64,000 bases of DNA from Gottfriedia luciferensis (GTDB lineage: Bacteria > Bacillota > Bacilli > Bacillales > Bacillaceae_G), in NCBI RefSeq assembly GCF_001712755.1, contig NZ_MDKC01000009.1:44327-108326 (forward strand). The letters run 5' to 3'. Positions 16,284 to 24,839 of this stretch are shown here, one piece after another. The notes under the pieces are model-generated. The model made no database searches. It worked only from the letters and a program-made list of their open reading frames with translations, and had not been told where the DNA came from. The translations under genes were made by a program, and so were the position numbers. The first letter of the stretch is position 1; each line of letters opens with the position of its first letter.

Positions 16284-16991
16284 TTAGTACTGATCCCAAG
16301 CAACAACTTCATCTAACGTTAAACGAACTTTTTCGAAACCTGCTTTGATTCCTTTACCAACTGAAATTAGCATAACTGGTTTGAAGTTTGCTGGTACATT
16401 GAAAGCTTCTACAAATTTCGCTTGGTCAAATCCACCCATTGGAACTGTATCTAAACCTTTTGCTTTTGCTGCAAGCATAAATTGCATTGAAACTAATCCA
16501 CCATCAACCATCGCAATTTTTGTTGCAATTTCTTCTGGTAAACTACCGTAGTTTTTCACGATTGATCCAACGTAGAAGTCTTTCACTTCTTGAGTCATCA
16601 TACCTTTTTCAACTAATTCATCGTAAATGCGATCAGCATTTTTGTATGCTTCTGTATCACCTAAAACAGCGATTACTGCAGATGCATCCACAACTTGTTG
16701 TTGGTTATTAGCGATTGGTAATAATTTTTGTTTAGTATTTTGGTCTTTAATGACAAGGAATCTCCATGGTTGTAAATTTGAAGAAGATGGAGCTTGAACT
16801 GCAATTTCTAGTAATTCCTTAATTTCATCATCAGACATTTGAAAGCTTGGATCGTAATGACGAACTGATCTTCTTTCCTTTGCTACAGTGAAGAAATCCG
16901 TACTATCAAGTTCTTTTGGCGCTTCTTTACCAAAATCAATTTCGTTTACTTTATTTAAATACTCTTCTTTTTCAGATTTAACATTAGACAT
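16284..16991 (-). CDS. NAD(P)H-dependent nitroreductase family protein
   Basis: 235 residues from the ATG at 16991, behind AAGGAGAG; the reading extended to 17018 only adds the ribosome-site region. Family hallmarks are KERRSVRHYDPSF, APSSSNLQPWRFLVI (FMN-phosphate contacts) and the C-terminal GFDQAKFVEAFNVP. It is an FMN enzyme that reduces nitro compounds, quinones or similar electrophiles, resembling B. subtilis YdfN/YodC. It has its own promoter overlapped by three TACAGT half-sites and lies just downstream of an Rrf2-type regulator gene on the same strand, so inducible expression is likely. Confidence 0.88.
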   Translation of the reverse strand: MSNVKSEKEEYLNKVNEIDFGKEAPKELDSTDFFTVAKERRSVRHYDPSFQMSDDEIKELLEIAVQAPSSSNLQPWRFLVIKDQNTKQKLLPIANNQQQVVDASAVIAVLGDTEAYKNADRIYDELVEKGMMTQEVKDFYVGSIVKNYGSLPEEIATKIAMVDGGLVSMQFMLAAKAKGLDTVPMGGFDQAKFVEAFNVPANFKPVMLISVGKGIKAGFEKVRLTLDEVVAWDQY

Positions 16992-17028
16992 ATTTAATCT
17001 CTCCTTATTTAACTGCACTATTTATAAA

Positions 17029-17068
17029 TACAGTATATGACTTTAACTGTATAAAAGTCAACTACAGT
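17029..17068 (-). promoter_or_regulatory. Nitroreductase promoter with three regularly spaced half-sites
   Basis: TTGACT (17056-17061) and TATACT (17032-17037) on the minus strand are 18 bases apart. Half-sites TACAGT, ACTGTA and TACAGT start at 17029, 17046 and 17063, exactly 17 bases apart and alternating in orientation, so they overlap or abut both promoter boxes. That suggests a dimeric repressor bound along one DNA face. Confidence 0.6.
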
Positions 17069-17071
17069 TTA

Positions 17072-17105
17072 TAAAAAAATAAAATCGAAACATCTTAGTT
17101 TCGAC
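17072..17105 (-). terminator. Terminator of the Rrf2 gene
   Basis: On the minus strand, TCGAAAC pairs with GTTTCGA and is followed by TTTTATTTTTTT. It forms one side of a larger inverted-repeat structure (17076-17192). Confidence 0.65.
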
Positions 17106-17192
17106 TAAATTAGAAAAAATACTAATAATTTGATTTTCAGACTGATTGCGAGCGTTTGGCGGTCAGTCTGAAACTAGTTTCGATTTTATTTT
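17076..17192. repeat. 117-bp nested inverted-repeat structure
   Basis: A 16-bp sequence at 17076-17091 is exactly repeated in inverse at 17177-17192, and inside lies a second perfect inverted repeat TTTCAGACTGA (17135-17145 with 17163-17173). The right outer arm overlaps the Rrf2 stop codon. The layout resembles a miniature inverted-repeat element or a double terminator. Confidence 0.55.
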
Positions 17193-17619
17193 ACCCATTT
17201 TCCTTTGGTAATAAGTCTGAAATTGTTTTCTTTGCAAGACCTTCAACAAGCCAGCTTTCCATCTCATCTTTTAAATCATATAAAGCAGATCGTGTAGATG
17301 GCGTAAAACATTCCTTACTATTTACATCTAAAAAGCCTTTTGAATATGGATCTGATCTCATCGCATCATAAACATCTTTTAAAGTAATTTCATTAGCACC
17401 TCTGGCTAAATAATATCCACCATCTCGTCCTTCTTTAGCTGAAATAATGCCTGCTTTAACTAAATTAGCAAGAATTTTTCTTAAAAAAGTAGATTGTGCT
17501 TCAAGTTTTTGAGCTAATACTGCGCTTGGACAAATTCCGTCTTGCTCCGCTAAAACTAATAGAGATTGCAGTGCTAGTCCAAACCATTTCGTACTAGAAA
17601 CCTTATCTTTCAAGATCAT
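17191..17619 (-). CDS. Rrf2 family transcriptional regulator
   Basis: 142 residues with the Rrf2 winged helix: WFGLALQSLLVLAEQDGICP, then QSTFLRKILANLVKAGI and EGRDGGYYLARGANEITL, which is the family's most conserved stretch. The usual three-cysteine iron-sulphur set is missing (only two separated Cys are present), so it probably senses a thiol or small-molecule signal rather than an Fe-S cluster, like B. subtilis YwnA-type members. It is transcribed toward a nitroreductase gene whose promoter carries regular half-sites, making that gene a plausible target. Confidence 0.88.
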   Translation of the reverse strand: MILKDKVSSTKWFGLALQSLLVLAEQDGICPSAVLAQKLEAQSTFLRKILANLVKAGIISAKEGRDGGYYLARGANEITLKDVYDAMRSDPYSKGFLDVNSKECFTPSTRSALYDLKDEMESWLVEGLAKKTISDLLPKENG

Positions 17620-17689
17620 TCACCTCAGTTACTAGTCTAAACTATTTTTTGAAAAAGACAACCTTATCTAAATAAATGTAATACAGGGT

Positions 17690-17740
17690 GAAAAAAATTA
17701 AGTGAATTTAGAAAAACCCTATGACTTTTCCTAAATTCAC
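17690..17740 (-). terminator. Terminator of the methyltransferase gene
   Basis: Minus-strand stem GTGAATTTAG / CTAAATTCAC with further inner pairs, then TTAATTTTTTT. Confidence 0.75.
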
Positions 17741-17783
17741 AATAATGATTCGTAGTTTTTAATGACAATAAGATTTGTAAGGA

Positions 17784-18410
17784 TCATTTCTTTTGACATT
17801 TCACCATCGTAAATTTAAACGGAGGTTTACTTTCCATATTCTTATGTGGTTCAAGAATTTCGGAAACTTCGATGAGTCCATAGTTTCCAAATTCTTGTTT
17901 GATCGAGTCAGAATCATAAAAGAACATTTTTATCCCTTCCATTATTTCGAAGTAATCTTTATCTAGCTGTTTGCCCTTTCCAAACATTGGTGCATCCTTT
18001 GAAATCGTAGTAAAGATCATGTAGCCATTCGGCTTTAGCTGATTATAGCAATCTTTAATAAACTTCTCTCTCTCATGATCATTCAATAAGTGAATAAGTG
18101 CGTAACAAAATATACCGTCATAAAGCTTTTGGTCAAAAGGCATGTCTGTTACTGAACCATGAAAAATAGTAAAATTAATTCCATTTTGTCTTGCCAATTC
18201 AATCGCTGTTTTTGATATTTCAATACCTGTTACGTTTATTCCATTGTCAGTAAAAATCTTTGCGTTTCTACCATATCCAATCCCCGGAATCAATACATCC
18301 TTAACGTTCTTTTCAAGGAAAAAGTCCTTTGTTAAAATTGCAGAGTCTGAAGGTTCATACCCCCACATCATTTGATTTTCTATAAAACTCGATTCCCAAA
18401 TTTCTGCCAT
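17784..18410 (-). CDS. Class I SAM-dependent methyltransferase
   Basis: 208 residues from the ATG at 18410, seven to eight bases after AAGGGG; the extended start at 18434 is less likely. The SAM-binding motif I is degenerate but clear (VLIPGIGYGRNAKIF), followed by the acidic loop VTGIEIS and motif IV around YDGIFCYALIHLL. The domain resembles TehB/UbiE-like small-molecule methyltransferases. The substrate is unknown. An 11-bp palindromic element upstream is shared with the neighbouring drug-exporter gene, hinting at common regulation. Confidence 0.88.
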   Translation of the reverse strand: MAEIWESSFIENQMMWGYEPSDSAILTKDFFLEKNVKDVLIPGIGYGRNAKIFTDNGINVTGIEISKTAIELARQNGINFTIFHGSVTDMPFDQKLYDGIFCYALIHLLNDHEREKFIKDCYNQLKPNGYMIFTTISKDAPMFGKGKQLDKDYFEIMEGIKMFFYDSDSIKQEFGNYGLIEVSEILEPHKNMESKPPFKFTMVKCQKK

Positions 18411-18449
18411 ATCTAAATCCCCTTTTAAAATCATTTAATCTACTTACCA

Positions 18450-18460
18450 ACTTAAGTTAG
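18450..18460 (-). promoter_or_regulatory. Shared ACTTAAGT palindrome upstream of the methyltransferase
   Basis: The 11-mer ACTTAAGTTAG here recurs in inverse orientation at 20084-20094, upstream of the MFS exporter. Both copies lie 40-60 bases before a start codon. Confidence 0.4.
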
Positions 18461-18471
18461 ATTATTGTGTT

Positions 18472-18506
18472 CAAAAAAAGAAAGACCAAAGGTCTTTCTT
18501 TTTTAT
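18472..18506. terminator. Terminator of the MFS exporter gene
   Basis: AAGAAAGACC pairs with GGTCTTTCTT, flanked by A and T runs, so it may act in both directions. Confidence 0.8.
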
Positions 18507-18512
18507 TTCTAT

Positions 18513-20024
18513 TTATGAAGCATTGCTCTTTGCCATTTCTTTATCTGATAAACGCTCGTTACCCATTAAGAAAATTGAAATCAATGCTAATCCTACTGGA
18601 ACTAATGTCCAAAGGAATGTATGAGCAATTGATGTTGAAAACACGTCAGTAATTTTTGTCAGTATTGGCGCAGGAATCAATTTGGCAGCTTCAGGAGTAA
18701 AGGCCTGATTAATATTAGAGAAATTCTGAGGTGCGCCACTTTTTGCAAATGCATCAGCAATTTTATCTGTAAATACATTTCGTTGAATAACACCAAATAC
18801 CGTAATACCTACTGTCATGCCTAGAGCACGAAGGAATGCGTTAGTTGAACTTGCAGAACCACGATTTTCATTATCAAAATGATGCATCGCAGACATACCA
18901 AGAACTGAGAACGATGCCCCTACACCAAATCCAACAATGATCATATAAACAATCACTTGGAATTTAGACGTATCAGGTGTTAAAGTACCTAAACAAATAA
19001 TACCTACTAATAAAAGTACAACCGATCCAACCATGATATTACGATAACTAGTTTTATTTGCTAAAGCTCCACCAAATGCGGCAGAAATACTTACACTTAC
19101 CATCATTGGTAATAAAACTAAACCAGAATTCGTAGCTGTTCCACCTTGAACAAACTGGATAAAGATTGGAATGTAAATTGTTGCAGCGATGAATGCCGCC
19201 CCATAAAATAATCCAACAAAGTTACTAGCAGCAAACAGACGATATTTAAACATACTAAACGAAATAATCGGTTCAGCAGCTTTCCGTTCAATGAATAAAA
19301 AGATAATAAGGAAAACAGCAAATCCAGCAAATAATCCAAGAATTTGAACTGAATCCCAAGCGTATTCTTTTCCACCTAGCTCAAGTGCAAACATTAAACA
19401 GATGATACTAATAACAAAAGTTGTTGCACCCCACCAGTCGATTTGTTGCTTCGTGTGGTTTTTTGATTCGATATAAAAATAACTAATTAGTCCAAGTGTT
19501 AAAAGTCCAAAAGGAATATTTATATAGAAAATATATCTCCAGTTAATATAATCTGTAATATAAGCACCAATTAATGGACCAAGAACGCTTGATAATCCAA
19601 AAACGGCACCAAAAATACCGCTCATTTTACCACGCTTTTCAACAGGAAACACATCCCAAATAATTGAAAAAGCAATTGGCATTAAAGCACTTCCACCAAT
19701 ACCTTGAATTGCACGGTAAATACTCAACTGAATAATCGAATTTGCTGTTCCACAAAGAATTGAACCTAAAATGAATAAAATAATTCCTAACATAAAAAAT
19801 CTTTTTCTACCGTACATATCAGAAAGTTTACCGAAAATTGGCATCCCAGCCATTTCTGTAACTAAGTAAGCTGAAGTTACCCAAACAAATTTATCATAGC
19901 CACCTAAATCTTTTAATATTGTAGGCATCGCCGTAGAAACGATTGTGTTATCAAGGGAAGCGAAAAATATCCCAAGTAATAACGCAATCATAACAGGAAC
20001 CAATTTTGTTTCCCTTTTTTGCAT
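18513..20024 (-). CDS. MFS drug exporter, DHA2 (EmrB/QacA) family
   Basis: 503 residues from the ATG at 20024; the ATG six bases earlier sits too close to the AAGGAGAG site. About fourteen membrane helices are visible, with the DHA2 motif C region LDNTIVSTAMPTIL near residue 27, motif A FGKLSDMYGRKRFF, and GLSSVLGPLIGAYI (motif C antiporter signature). It probably exports drugs or other amphipathic compounds by proton antiport. It is monocistronic. An inverted copy of an ACTTAAGT-centred element lies upstream. Confidence 0.93.
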   Translation of the reverse strand: MQKRETKLVPVMIALLLGIFFASLDNTIVSTAMPTILKDLGGYDKFVWVTSAYLVTEMAGMPIFGKLSDMYGRKRFFMLGIILFILGSILCGTANSIIQLSIYRAIQGIGGSALMPIAFSIIWDVFPVEKRGKMSGIFGAVFGLSSVLGPLIGAYITDYINWRYIFYINIPFGLLTLGLISYFYIESKNHTKQQIDWWGATTFVISIICLMFALELGGKEYAWDSVQILGLFAGFAVFLIIFLFIERKAAEPIISFSMFKYRLFAASNFVGLFYGAAFIAATIYIPIFIQFVQGGTATNSGLVLLPMMVSVSISAAFGGALANKTSYRNIMVGSVVLLLVGIICLGTLTPDTSKFQVIVYMIIVGFGVGASFSVLGMSAMHHFDNENRGSASSTNAFLRALGMTVGITVFGVIQRNVFTDKIADAFAKSGAPQNFSNINQAFTPEAAKLIPAPILTKITDVFSTSIAHTFLWTLVPVGLALISIFLMGNERLSDKEMAKSNAS

Positions 20025-20083
20025 AACCATCTCTCCTTTTACATTTCAAGCATAAAAATTAATTTCAATACTGTATTCATAGC

Positions 20084-20094
20084 CTAACTTAAGT
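20084..20094 (-). promoter_or_regulatory. Shared ACTTAAGT palindrome upstream of the MFS exporter
   Basis: CTAACTTAAGT is the exact reverse complement of the element at 18450-18460. A further half-site ACTTAA lies 10 bases away, giving a compound inverted repeat. Confidence 0.4.
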
Positions 20095-20183
20095 ATTTGA
20101 CTGACTTAAAAACGATATTCTTTCGAGACGCTTAGTCTAAAAAAAGAGCTAATCTTTGGCGATAATTAGCACAGCAATCAAAA

Positions 20184-20363
20184 TCAGTCTCTATTAATGT
20201 ATAAAATAGCATTACTTAATAGACCTAAACCTATTCCAATTCCAAAACCAAGAAATCCGCCTACGATTAAATGCGATGTAAAATAGCCTACACCTAAACC
20301 AATCGTTAATCCTAAAATTACAAAAGCAGCATAAAAAATTCCTACAGCTTCCTCATGTCTCAT
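20184..20363 (-). CDS. Small glycine-rich two-helix membrane protein
   Basis: 59 residues. The ATG at 20363 opens a frame encoding MRHEEAVGIFYAAF, a first glycine-rich helix, a short turn and a second helix FLGFGIGIGLGLLSNAIL, ending in a TGA at 20184. Hydrophobicity and codon use look genuine, although the GGAAGGA site is about 12 bases from the start. The glycine-zipper layout resembles the small protein at 56691-56855. The function is unknown. The rest of 20364-20637 is AT-rich with nothing recognisable. Confidence 0.6.
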   Translation of the reverse strand: MRHEEAVGIFYAAFVILGLTIGLGVGYFTSHLIVGGFLGFGIGIGLGLLSNAILYINRD

Positions 20364-20637
20364 ACTATATAATCATTCCTTCCATACAATTTAACTTCAC
20401 ATAAAGTAATAAATGTCACCATAAATACTTTAATTAATTTAAAGTTAATATAACATTGTTTCGTTACTTAAACAATATATAAATTTTAATTTATTATTTT
20501 ATTTTTATTAAAAACAGTATTTTATATGTATATCATGCTACTTATTCAGTAACTTTATTGTATAAAAAGGAATACAACAACGTTACGTACAAAAATAACC
20601 CACAAAAACAAAACATTGTTGTGTTACCTTGGATACA

Positions 20638-21180
20638 TTACTTAGGACCAGTCAGCCTCTTGTTCATTATCAATTTATAACAAAGACCAATTGCACTTAT
20701 TAAGAAAAGCCAAGCTGCTAAATGAAACATAAATTGAATGTCAATTGATTCAAGTAAAGTTCCTACACCAATAATACAAATAGCTGTTACAAAAGAAGTC
20801 CAAAATAAGTAACTTCTATAAAAATCGGAAGAAGCGTTCATAAATAATTTCTTTTCAGCGATCTTGAATAACGCAGTAAATCCTCCAAATAAAACTTGCC
20901 CAATATAAACAATTTTTATATTATCGATCAAAGGAAGTGAAAAAAACAATAAACAACAAAATAATGAATGGAATATCATTAATAAAAATGGTGAAACCCG
21001 GTCAACGAATCTGCCACCAAAATATACAACGACACTTAAACTTAATGAAAAAAGTCCATATAATAAACTAAATACGTCATACGCATCTCCTATATTCCTT
21101 AAGAAGAGTACATAATATGGAAATACTAAAGAGCTGCTAAATCCAATAATACTAAGCAATGCAATTAAAAAACGGTTCAT
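20638..21180 (-). CDS. Half-length MFS-like membrane protein
   Basis: 180 residues from the ATG at 21180, behind GGGGAG; the reading from 21204 would overlap the upstream gene. Six hydrophobic helices are visible, with FGGRFVDRVSP between helices 2 and 3 resembling MFS motif A. A complete MFS transporter needs twelve helices, so this is either a stand-alone half protein that dimerises or a family of its own. It starts only four bases after the stop of the FAD oxidase gene, so the two are coupled. No second half lies nearby on either strand. Confidence 0.72.
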   Translation of the reverse strand: MNRFLIALLSIIGFSSSLVFPYYVLFLRNIGDAYDVFSLLYGLFSLSLSVVVYFGGRFVDRVSPFLLMIFHSLFCCLLFFSLPLIDNIKIVYIGQVLFGGFTALFKIAEKKLFMNASSDFYRSYLFWTSFVTAICIIGVGTLLESIDIQFMFHLAAWLFLISAIGLCYKLIMNKRLTGPK

Positions 21181-21184
21181 AGGA

Positions 21185-22621
21185 TTACTCCCCATAATTT
21201 TCATAAAAAGTATTCATAAATACATTATTTGGATCAAACTCTCTTTTCTTATTGAAAAAATCTTGCGTTTTTGGATATGCTATTACCATCTGTTGCTTAG
21301 ACTGATATGGATAATACGGTAAATAATAAGTTCCTCGATGCGCCAAAGTTAGATCAGTCCACTTTTGAATTACCTCTTTTGCATATTGAACAGAATCTTT
21401 ATCTTTACCGTGTTGAATCAAAACAACGAAAGCAAACATATCATCTTTTGCATAATTCATGACTGTTTCATCATCTTTTTCAACGTAACGAATCGTGATA
21501 TTTAATATATTTAAATTTTCATATTGCAAATATTCTCTAACATCATCAATGTAACGAGTAAATTCATTTACAGGCACAAAAAATTCCTGTAAAACTTGTG
21601 TATCTTGACGGTCATCGAATTCCATAAACTTACTTTCAGAACGCATGACATTATTACGTGTTTCATAGTTTCCATTTAGGGAGTGAATAAAGCGATATTG
21701 AAAATCCCAAAAAAGATCTTTACCAATATCCGAAGTTCTGGACATACCTAACGCAAGCTTCGGTAAAAAAGCGGAATGATCTTCCTTCAGCTCTTGATCT
21801 GAATCGGTCATTTTACGGGATGTTGCCGTATAATTAATTGCATAAACCTTGTCTAAAAAGCTATCTGGTGCTACAGAAATCCTAGCAATTTGCATTCTTG
21901 CATTTGGGTTTTCTAAAACGTTCTTCTTAAAATAATTTGGATATTTCTTATAGTCCATCGTTTTTGTTTCTACTCGATATAATTCATTATTTGTTAGTTG
22001 AAACTCTACTTCCAAAATAATTCCAAACAATCCATATCCACCTAATACATATGGGAATAATTCTTTATTCTCAGTGCGGCTTACTTTAATTACTTTCCCA
22101 TCTGGTGTTAATAATGTAAACCAATTAACAGTACTAGCTAATGAGTGATTCCGAATGTCACGACCATGTGCGTTCACACTTAATGAACCACCTACTGAGA
22201 ATATCTCTTGTGACTGAGTTACCTTTAAGGCAAGATGATAAGGATTAATCGCTTTTTGTACATCTCCCCATGTTGCACCACTTTGAACAATTACTGTCTT
22301 CTGAACGGGATCCACTTTTTCAACCTTATTAAATGTTTTTAAATCAATCACCACACCATCTTTATAATATGTATGACCTCCTTGACTATGTCGCTCGCCC
22401 GCAATTGAAACTGTCTTACCTTGTTTTTTTGCATCGATTACAATTTTCTTTAATTGATCTACTTCCTTTCCTTTGACTATACGATCAATTTTAGTAGGAA
22501 GAAGATGGCCAACATCATCAATTACTCCATGCCTTAATGGTGCAGGTTTATTCCACAGTGTATGTAAAACTGTCACAAACACGGTTAAGAGGAGTATTCC
22601 TACAAATATTCTTTTCCCCAA
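21185..22621 (-). CDS. Membrane-anchored FAD-binding oxidoreductase (FAD_binding_4 type)
   Basis: 478 residues. An N-terminal hydrophobic segment (about 5-23) suggests a membrane or external location. The FAD-binding PP-loop region contains SIAGERHSQGGHTYYKDGVV, followed by SGATWGDVQKAI and SVGGSLSVNAHGRDIR, as in sugar-lactone and alditol oxidases (VAO/PCMH fold). The C-terminal part is an ALO-like cap ending in FDPNNVFMNTF. It probably oxidises a sugar, lactone or related alcohol. It is co-transcribed with a half-length MFS-like protein that may move the substrate or anchor the enzyme. Confidence 0.87.
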   Translation of the reverse strand: MGKRIFVGILLLTVFVTVLHTLWNKPAPLRHGVIDDVGHLLPTKIDRIVKGKEVDQLKKIVIDAKKQGKTVSIAGERHSQGGHTYYKDGVVIDLKTFNKVEKVDPVQKTVIVQSGATWGDVQKAINPYHLALKVTQSQEIFSVGGSLSVNAHGRDIRNHSLASTVNWFTLLTPDGKVIKVSRTENKELFPYVLGGYGLFGIILEVEFQLTNNELYRVETKTMDYKKYPNYFKKNVLENPNARMQIARISVAPDSFLDKVYAINYTATSRKMTDSDQELKEDHSAFLPKLALGMSRTSDIGKDLFWDFQYRFIHSLNGNYETRNNVMRSESKFMEFDDRQDTQVLQEFFVPVNEFTRYIDDVREYLQYENLNILNITIRYVEKDDETVMNYAKDDMFAFVVLIQHGKDKDSVQYAKEVIQKWTDLTLAHRGTYYLPYYPYQSKQQMVIAYPKTQDFFNKKREFDPNNVFMNTFYENYGE

Positions 22622-22661
22622 GTTCTTTTCCTCCTAATAGAAAAAATAATTTTAAGCGTTA

Positions 22662-22697
22662 AAAAAGACGTGCTTACACTAATGTATACACGTCTTC
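22662..22697 (-). terminator. Terminator of the ydbS-ydbT unit
   Basis: On the minus strand, AAGACGTG pairs with CACGTCTT followed by a T-run. Confidence 0.7.
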
Positions 22698-22726
22698 TAT
22701 TACAATCTGCTTATTCAATATGGATA

Positions 22727-24148
22727 TTAACTAAACCAACCAATCATTCGATTTACGTCTTTTTCATCTAAATGTCTTATCTGATACGTACGACCAAATT
22801 GGCTTGAAAGAATTGTAATGTATATAGATTTTAGTTTTACTCTTTTTTGAAGGAAACTTTGTTCACCGATCAATACTTGTATTCGCTCTTTTGGTAAAAT
22901 CGCGGTTGTTCTTGATAAATAACCAGATTGAATGATCACAGTTCGATCTAATAATGTATAGCCTGCATTTCTAAATCCTAATTCCCCAATAAATATACCG
23001 ATTAAAACAATGCCATAAACCCAGAAGTGAATAAATGGAAGTAATACAATTCCACTTGCTATTAGAAGAAACGTAATAATCATTCTTGAATAATACGTTT
23101 TTCGGGCTCTTTTTGGTGCTCGGTTTGTTATTTCATCATAGTTAATAGAAGGAATAAAATTTTTTAGGAATAAGTGGACATCCTTCGTTTTAATAAATGG
23201 ATGTAGAACATGTCTACCTTGCTCCTGCTTATCCCCCATTCCAACAGCTTCGACGTAAACTGTAGAATAACCAAATAATTGGCGAATGATGCCTTCTTTT
23301 ATAACTACTCCTTGAATTCGTTTTAACGAAACCGTAAATTCATTTTTTTCGAATAACCCTCTTGTAATAATTATTCGATCATCTTTTCTTTGGACAGTAA
23401 AGTTTGCAAATTTCAATATGTATCGAATGGTTGAAAAAATTAGGGAAAGTAATAAACTACCTAAAAATACAATAAAAAACATCATGTAAGTGAATGTTTG
23501 TATTTGATTATATATTGCCACATAAATACTATGTGGAAGTAAATCCTCGATTTGTGAAAATAATGATGCTAAAACGGCAAAAGCTAGTCCAACTTCAAAA
23601 GAAGTGATGCCAGCTAAAAAAAGTTTTCTCGTTTCAATTGTTAAACTTATATCTACTAAAGGTACTGCTTGTACACTATTTTCCTCAGCTACAACCAAAC
23701 CTACTTTTTTCTTTTTAGAGTTTAATACTTCATTTTTTAATGAAAGTGCCACTTCCTTAGGTATTGCATTTAATATACCTTCAGCTTTTTTTCCACCAGC
23801 TGTCTCAATTCGTACGCTCACCACATTAAAAAGCTGTTGAACAAATCCAGCATTAATTGAAAATGACTGAATACGTTCTTTTTGAATAAATGTATTTTCG
23901 ATTACAAATAATCCCGAACGAATTCTAAATTCATCTTCAGTTATATAGTAGGTAAATCGATACCATTTTATGATTGCCGAAGCAACTGGAAAAACAATCA
24001 GAACAGCAGCAAACAAATATTGAAACATTGACCCTTTACCACCTGAAACTAAAAGTATAATAAGTGGTATTAGTACGTTTTTAATTTGCTCTAAAAATAC
24101 GGTAAGTATATAAGCTGGATGTTGTCTTTTTGGCTCATACATCGTCAT
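22727..24148 (-). CDS. ydbT: PH-domain membrane protein YdbT
   Basis: 473 residues. Six membrane segments arranged in pairs separate three bacterial PH (bPH2/DUF304) domains; the repeated pattern is a helix pair, then a beta domain with RSGLF-, TRGLF- or QSGYL-type turns and RIQ(S/G/V)-containing strands. The ATG at 24148 follows AAGGA by six bases, and a GTG codon just before it is less likely. It overlaps the end of the ydbS-like gene, as in B. subtilis, where YdbS and YdbT act together in the membrane and have been linked to resistance to Amyloliquefaciens-type antimicrobials. The exact role here is inferred. Confidence 0.85.
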   Translation of the reverse strand: MTMYEPKRQHPAYILTVFLEQIKNVLIPLIILLVSGGKGSMFQYLFAAVLIVFPVASAIIKWYRFTYYITEDEFRIRSGLFVIENTFIQKERIQSFSINAGFVQQLFNVVSVRIETAGGKKAEGILNAIPKEVALSLKNEVLNSKKKKVGLVVAEENSVQAVPLVDISLTIETRKLFLAGITSFEVGLAFAVLASLFSQIEDLLPHSIYVAIYNQIQTFTYMMFFIVFLGSLLLSLIFSTIRYILKFANFTVQRKDDRIIITRGLFEKNEFTVSLKRIQGVVIKEGIIRQLFGYSTVYVEAVGMGDKQEQGRHVLHPFIKTKDVHLFLKNFIPSINYDEITNRAPKRARKTYYSRMIITFLLIASGIVLLPFIHFWVYGIVLIGIFIGELGFRNAGYTLLDRTVIIQSGYLSRTTAILPKERIQVLIGEQSFLQKRVKLKSIYITILSSQFGRTYQIRHLDEKDVNRMIGWFS

Positions 24149-24614
24149 CACTGATCCTTGCTAAGTAGATAATTTTATCTCTAAGCTTTTCTGCGATATG
24201 GTGTTCTAAGCCTTCAATTTCATGTGTGGTAGCAGCCGTGGAAATATTCACTGTAGATAAACCGTATCGACGCAGTAGTGGTCCTACTTCTGTCGTAACG
24301 TGTTGAACTCTGACCATAGGAATTACAATTCGTTTAATAACAAATATTCCTTTTTGAATTTCTAACTCATTTTCATAAATCTCATATGCGGTATATTTCA
24401 ATTTAAGAGTAGGTAAAAATAAAGTTAAAAAAATAATTAACGCTATAACGACACCGATTATAATCATTAAAATAAAGAAGGGAAGTGAAAAATATCTCAT
24501 AAGAAAATAATAGATAATTGGTAAAGCAACTAAAGAGATACTGCTAAGTAGCGATGTAATTCTCCATACTGACCTCATTTTAGGTGATGGTCTTTGTGAT
24601 GGATTTGCTCTCAT
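24135..24614 (-). CDS. ydbS: PH-domain membrane protein YdbS
   Basis: 159 residues, the same length as B. subtilis YdbS. Two membrane helices (about 20-70) precede one bPH2 domain with IVIPMVRVQHVTTEVGPLLRRYGLSTV-like beta strands, of which RVQHV and YGLSTVNI are typical. The ATG is behind AAGGTG. It overlaps ydbT by 14 bases, indicating translational coupling and a joint membrane complex. Confidence 0.87.
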   Translation of the reverse strand: MRANPSQRPSPKMRSVWRITSLLSSISLVALPIIYYFLMRYFSLPFFILMIIIGVVIALIIFLTLFLPTLKLKYTAYEIYENELEIQKGIFVIKRIVIPMVRVQHVTTEVGPLLRRYGLSTVNISTAATTHEIEGLEHHIAEKLRDKIIYLARISDDDV

Positions 24615-24784
24615 TTAATCACCTTTTCTATCTCATTAATCTATCACTTACTATATCATACCATGAGACAAACTATTCACAAACCTCCTATTTATCGACA
24701 AAGTTAAAAAAAGGTAATTTTCCCCATAATTGATGAAAAAATAATCATTTAACTAAGCAAATATCTTTAAGCTGATTAATCAAT

Positions 24785-24835
24785 AAAAAAAGGTTAACTC
24801 ATAGAGTCTAACGTACAAAGACTTATGAGTAACCC
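24785..24835 (-). terminator. Terminator of the deacetylase gene
   Basis: A long stem pairing GGTTACTCATAAGTC-type sequence with its inverse 20 bases away, directly after the stop codon and followed by a T-run on the minus strand. Confidence 0.7.
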
Positions 24836-24839
24836 TATT

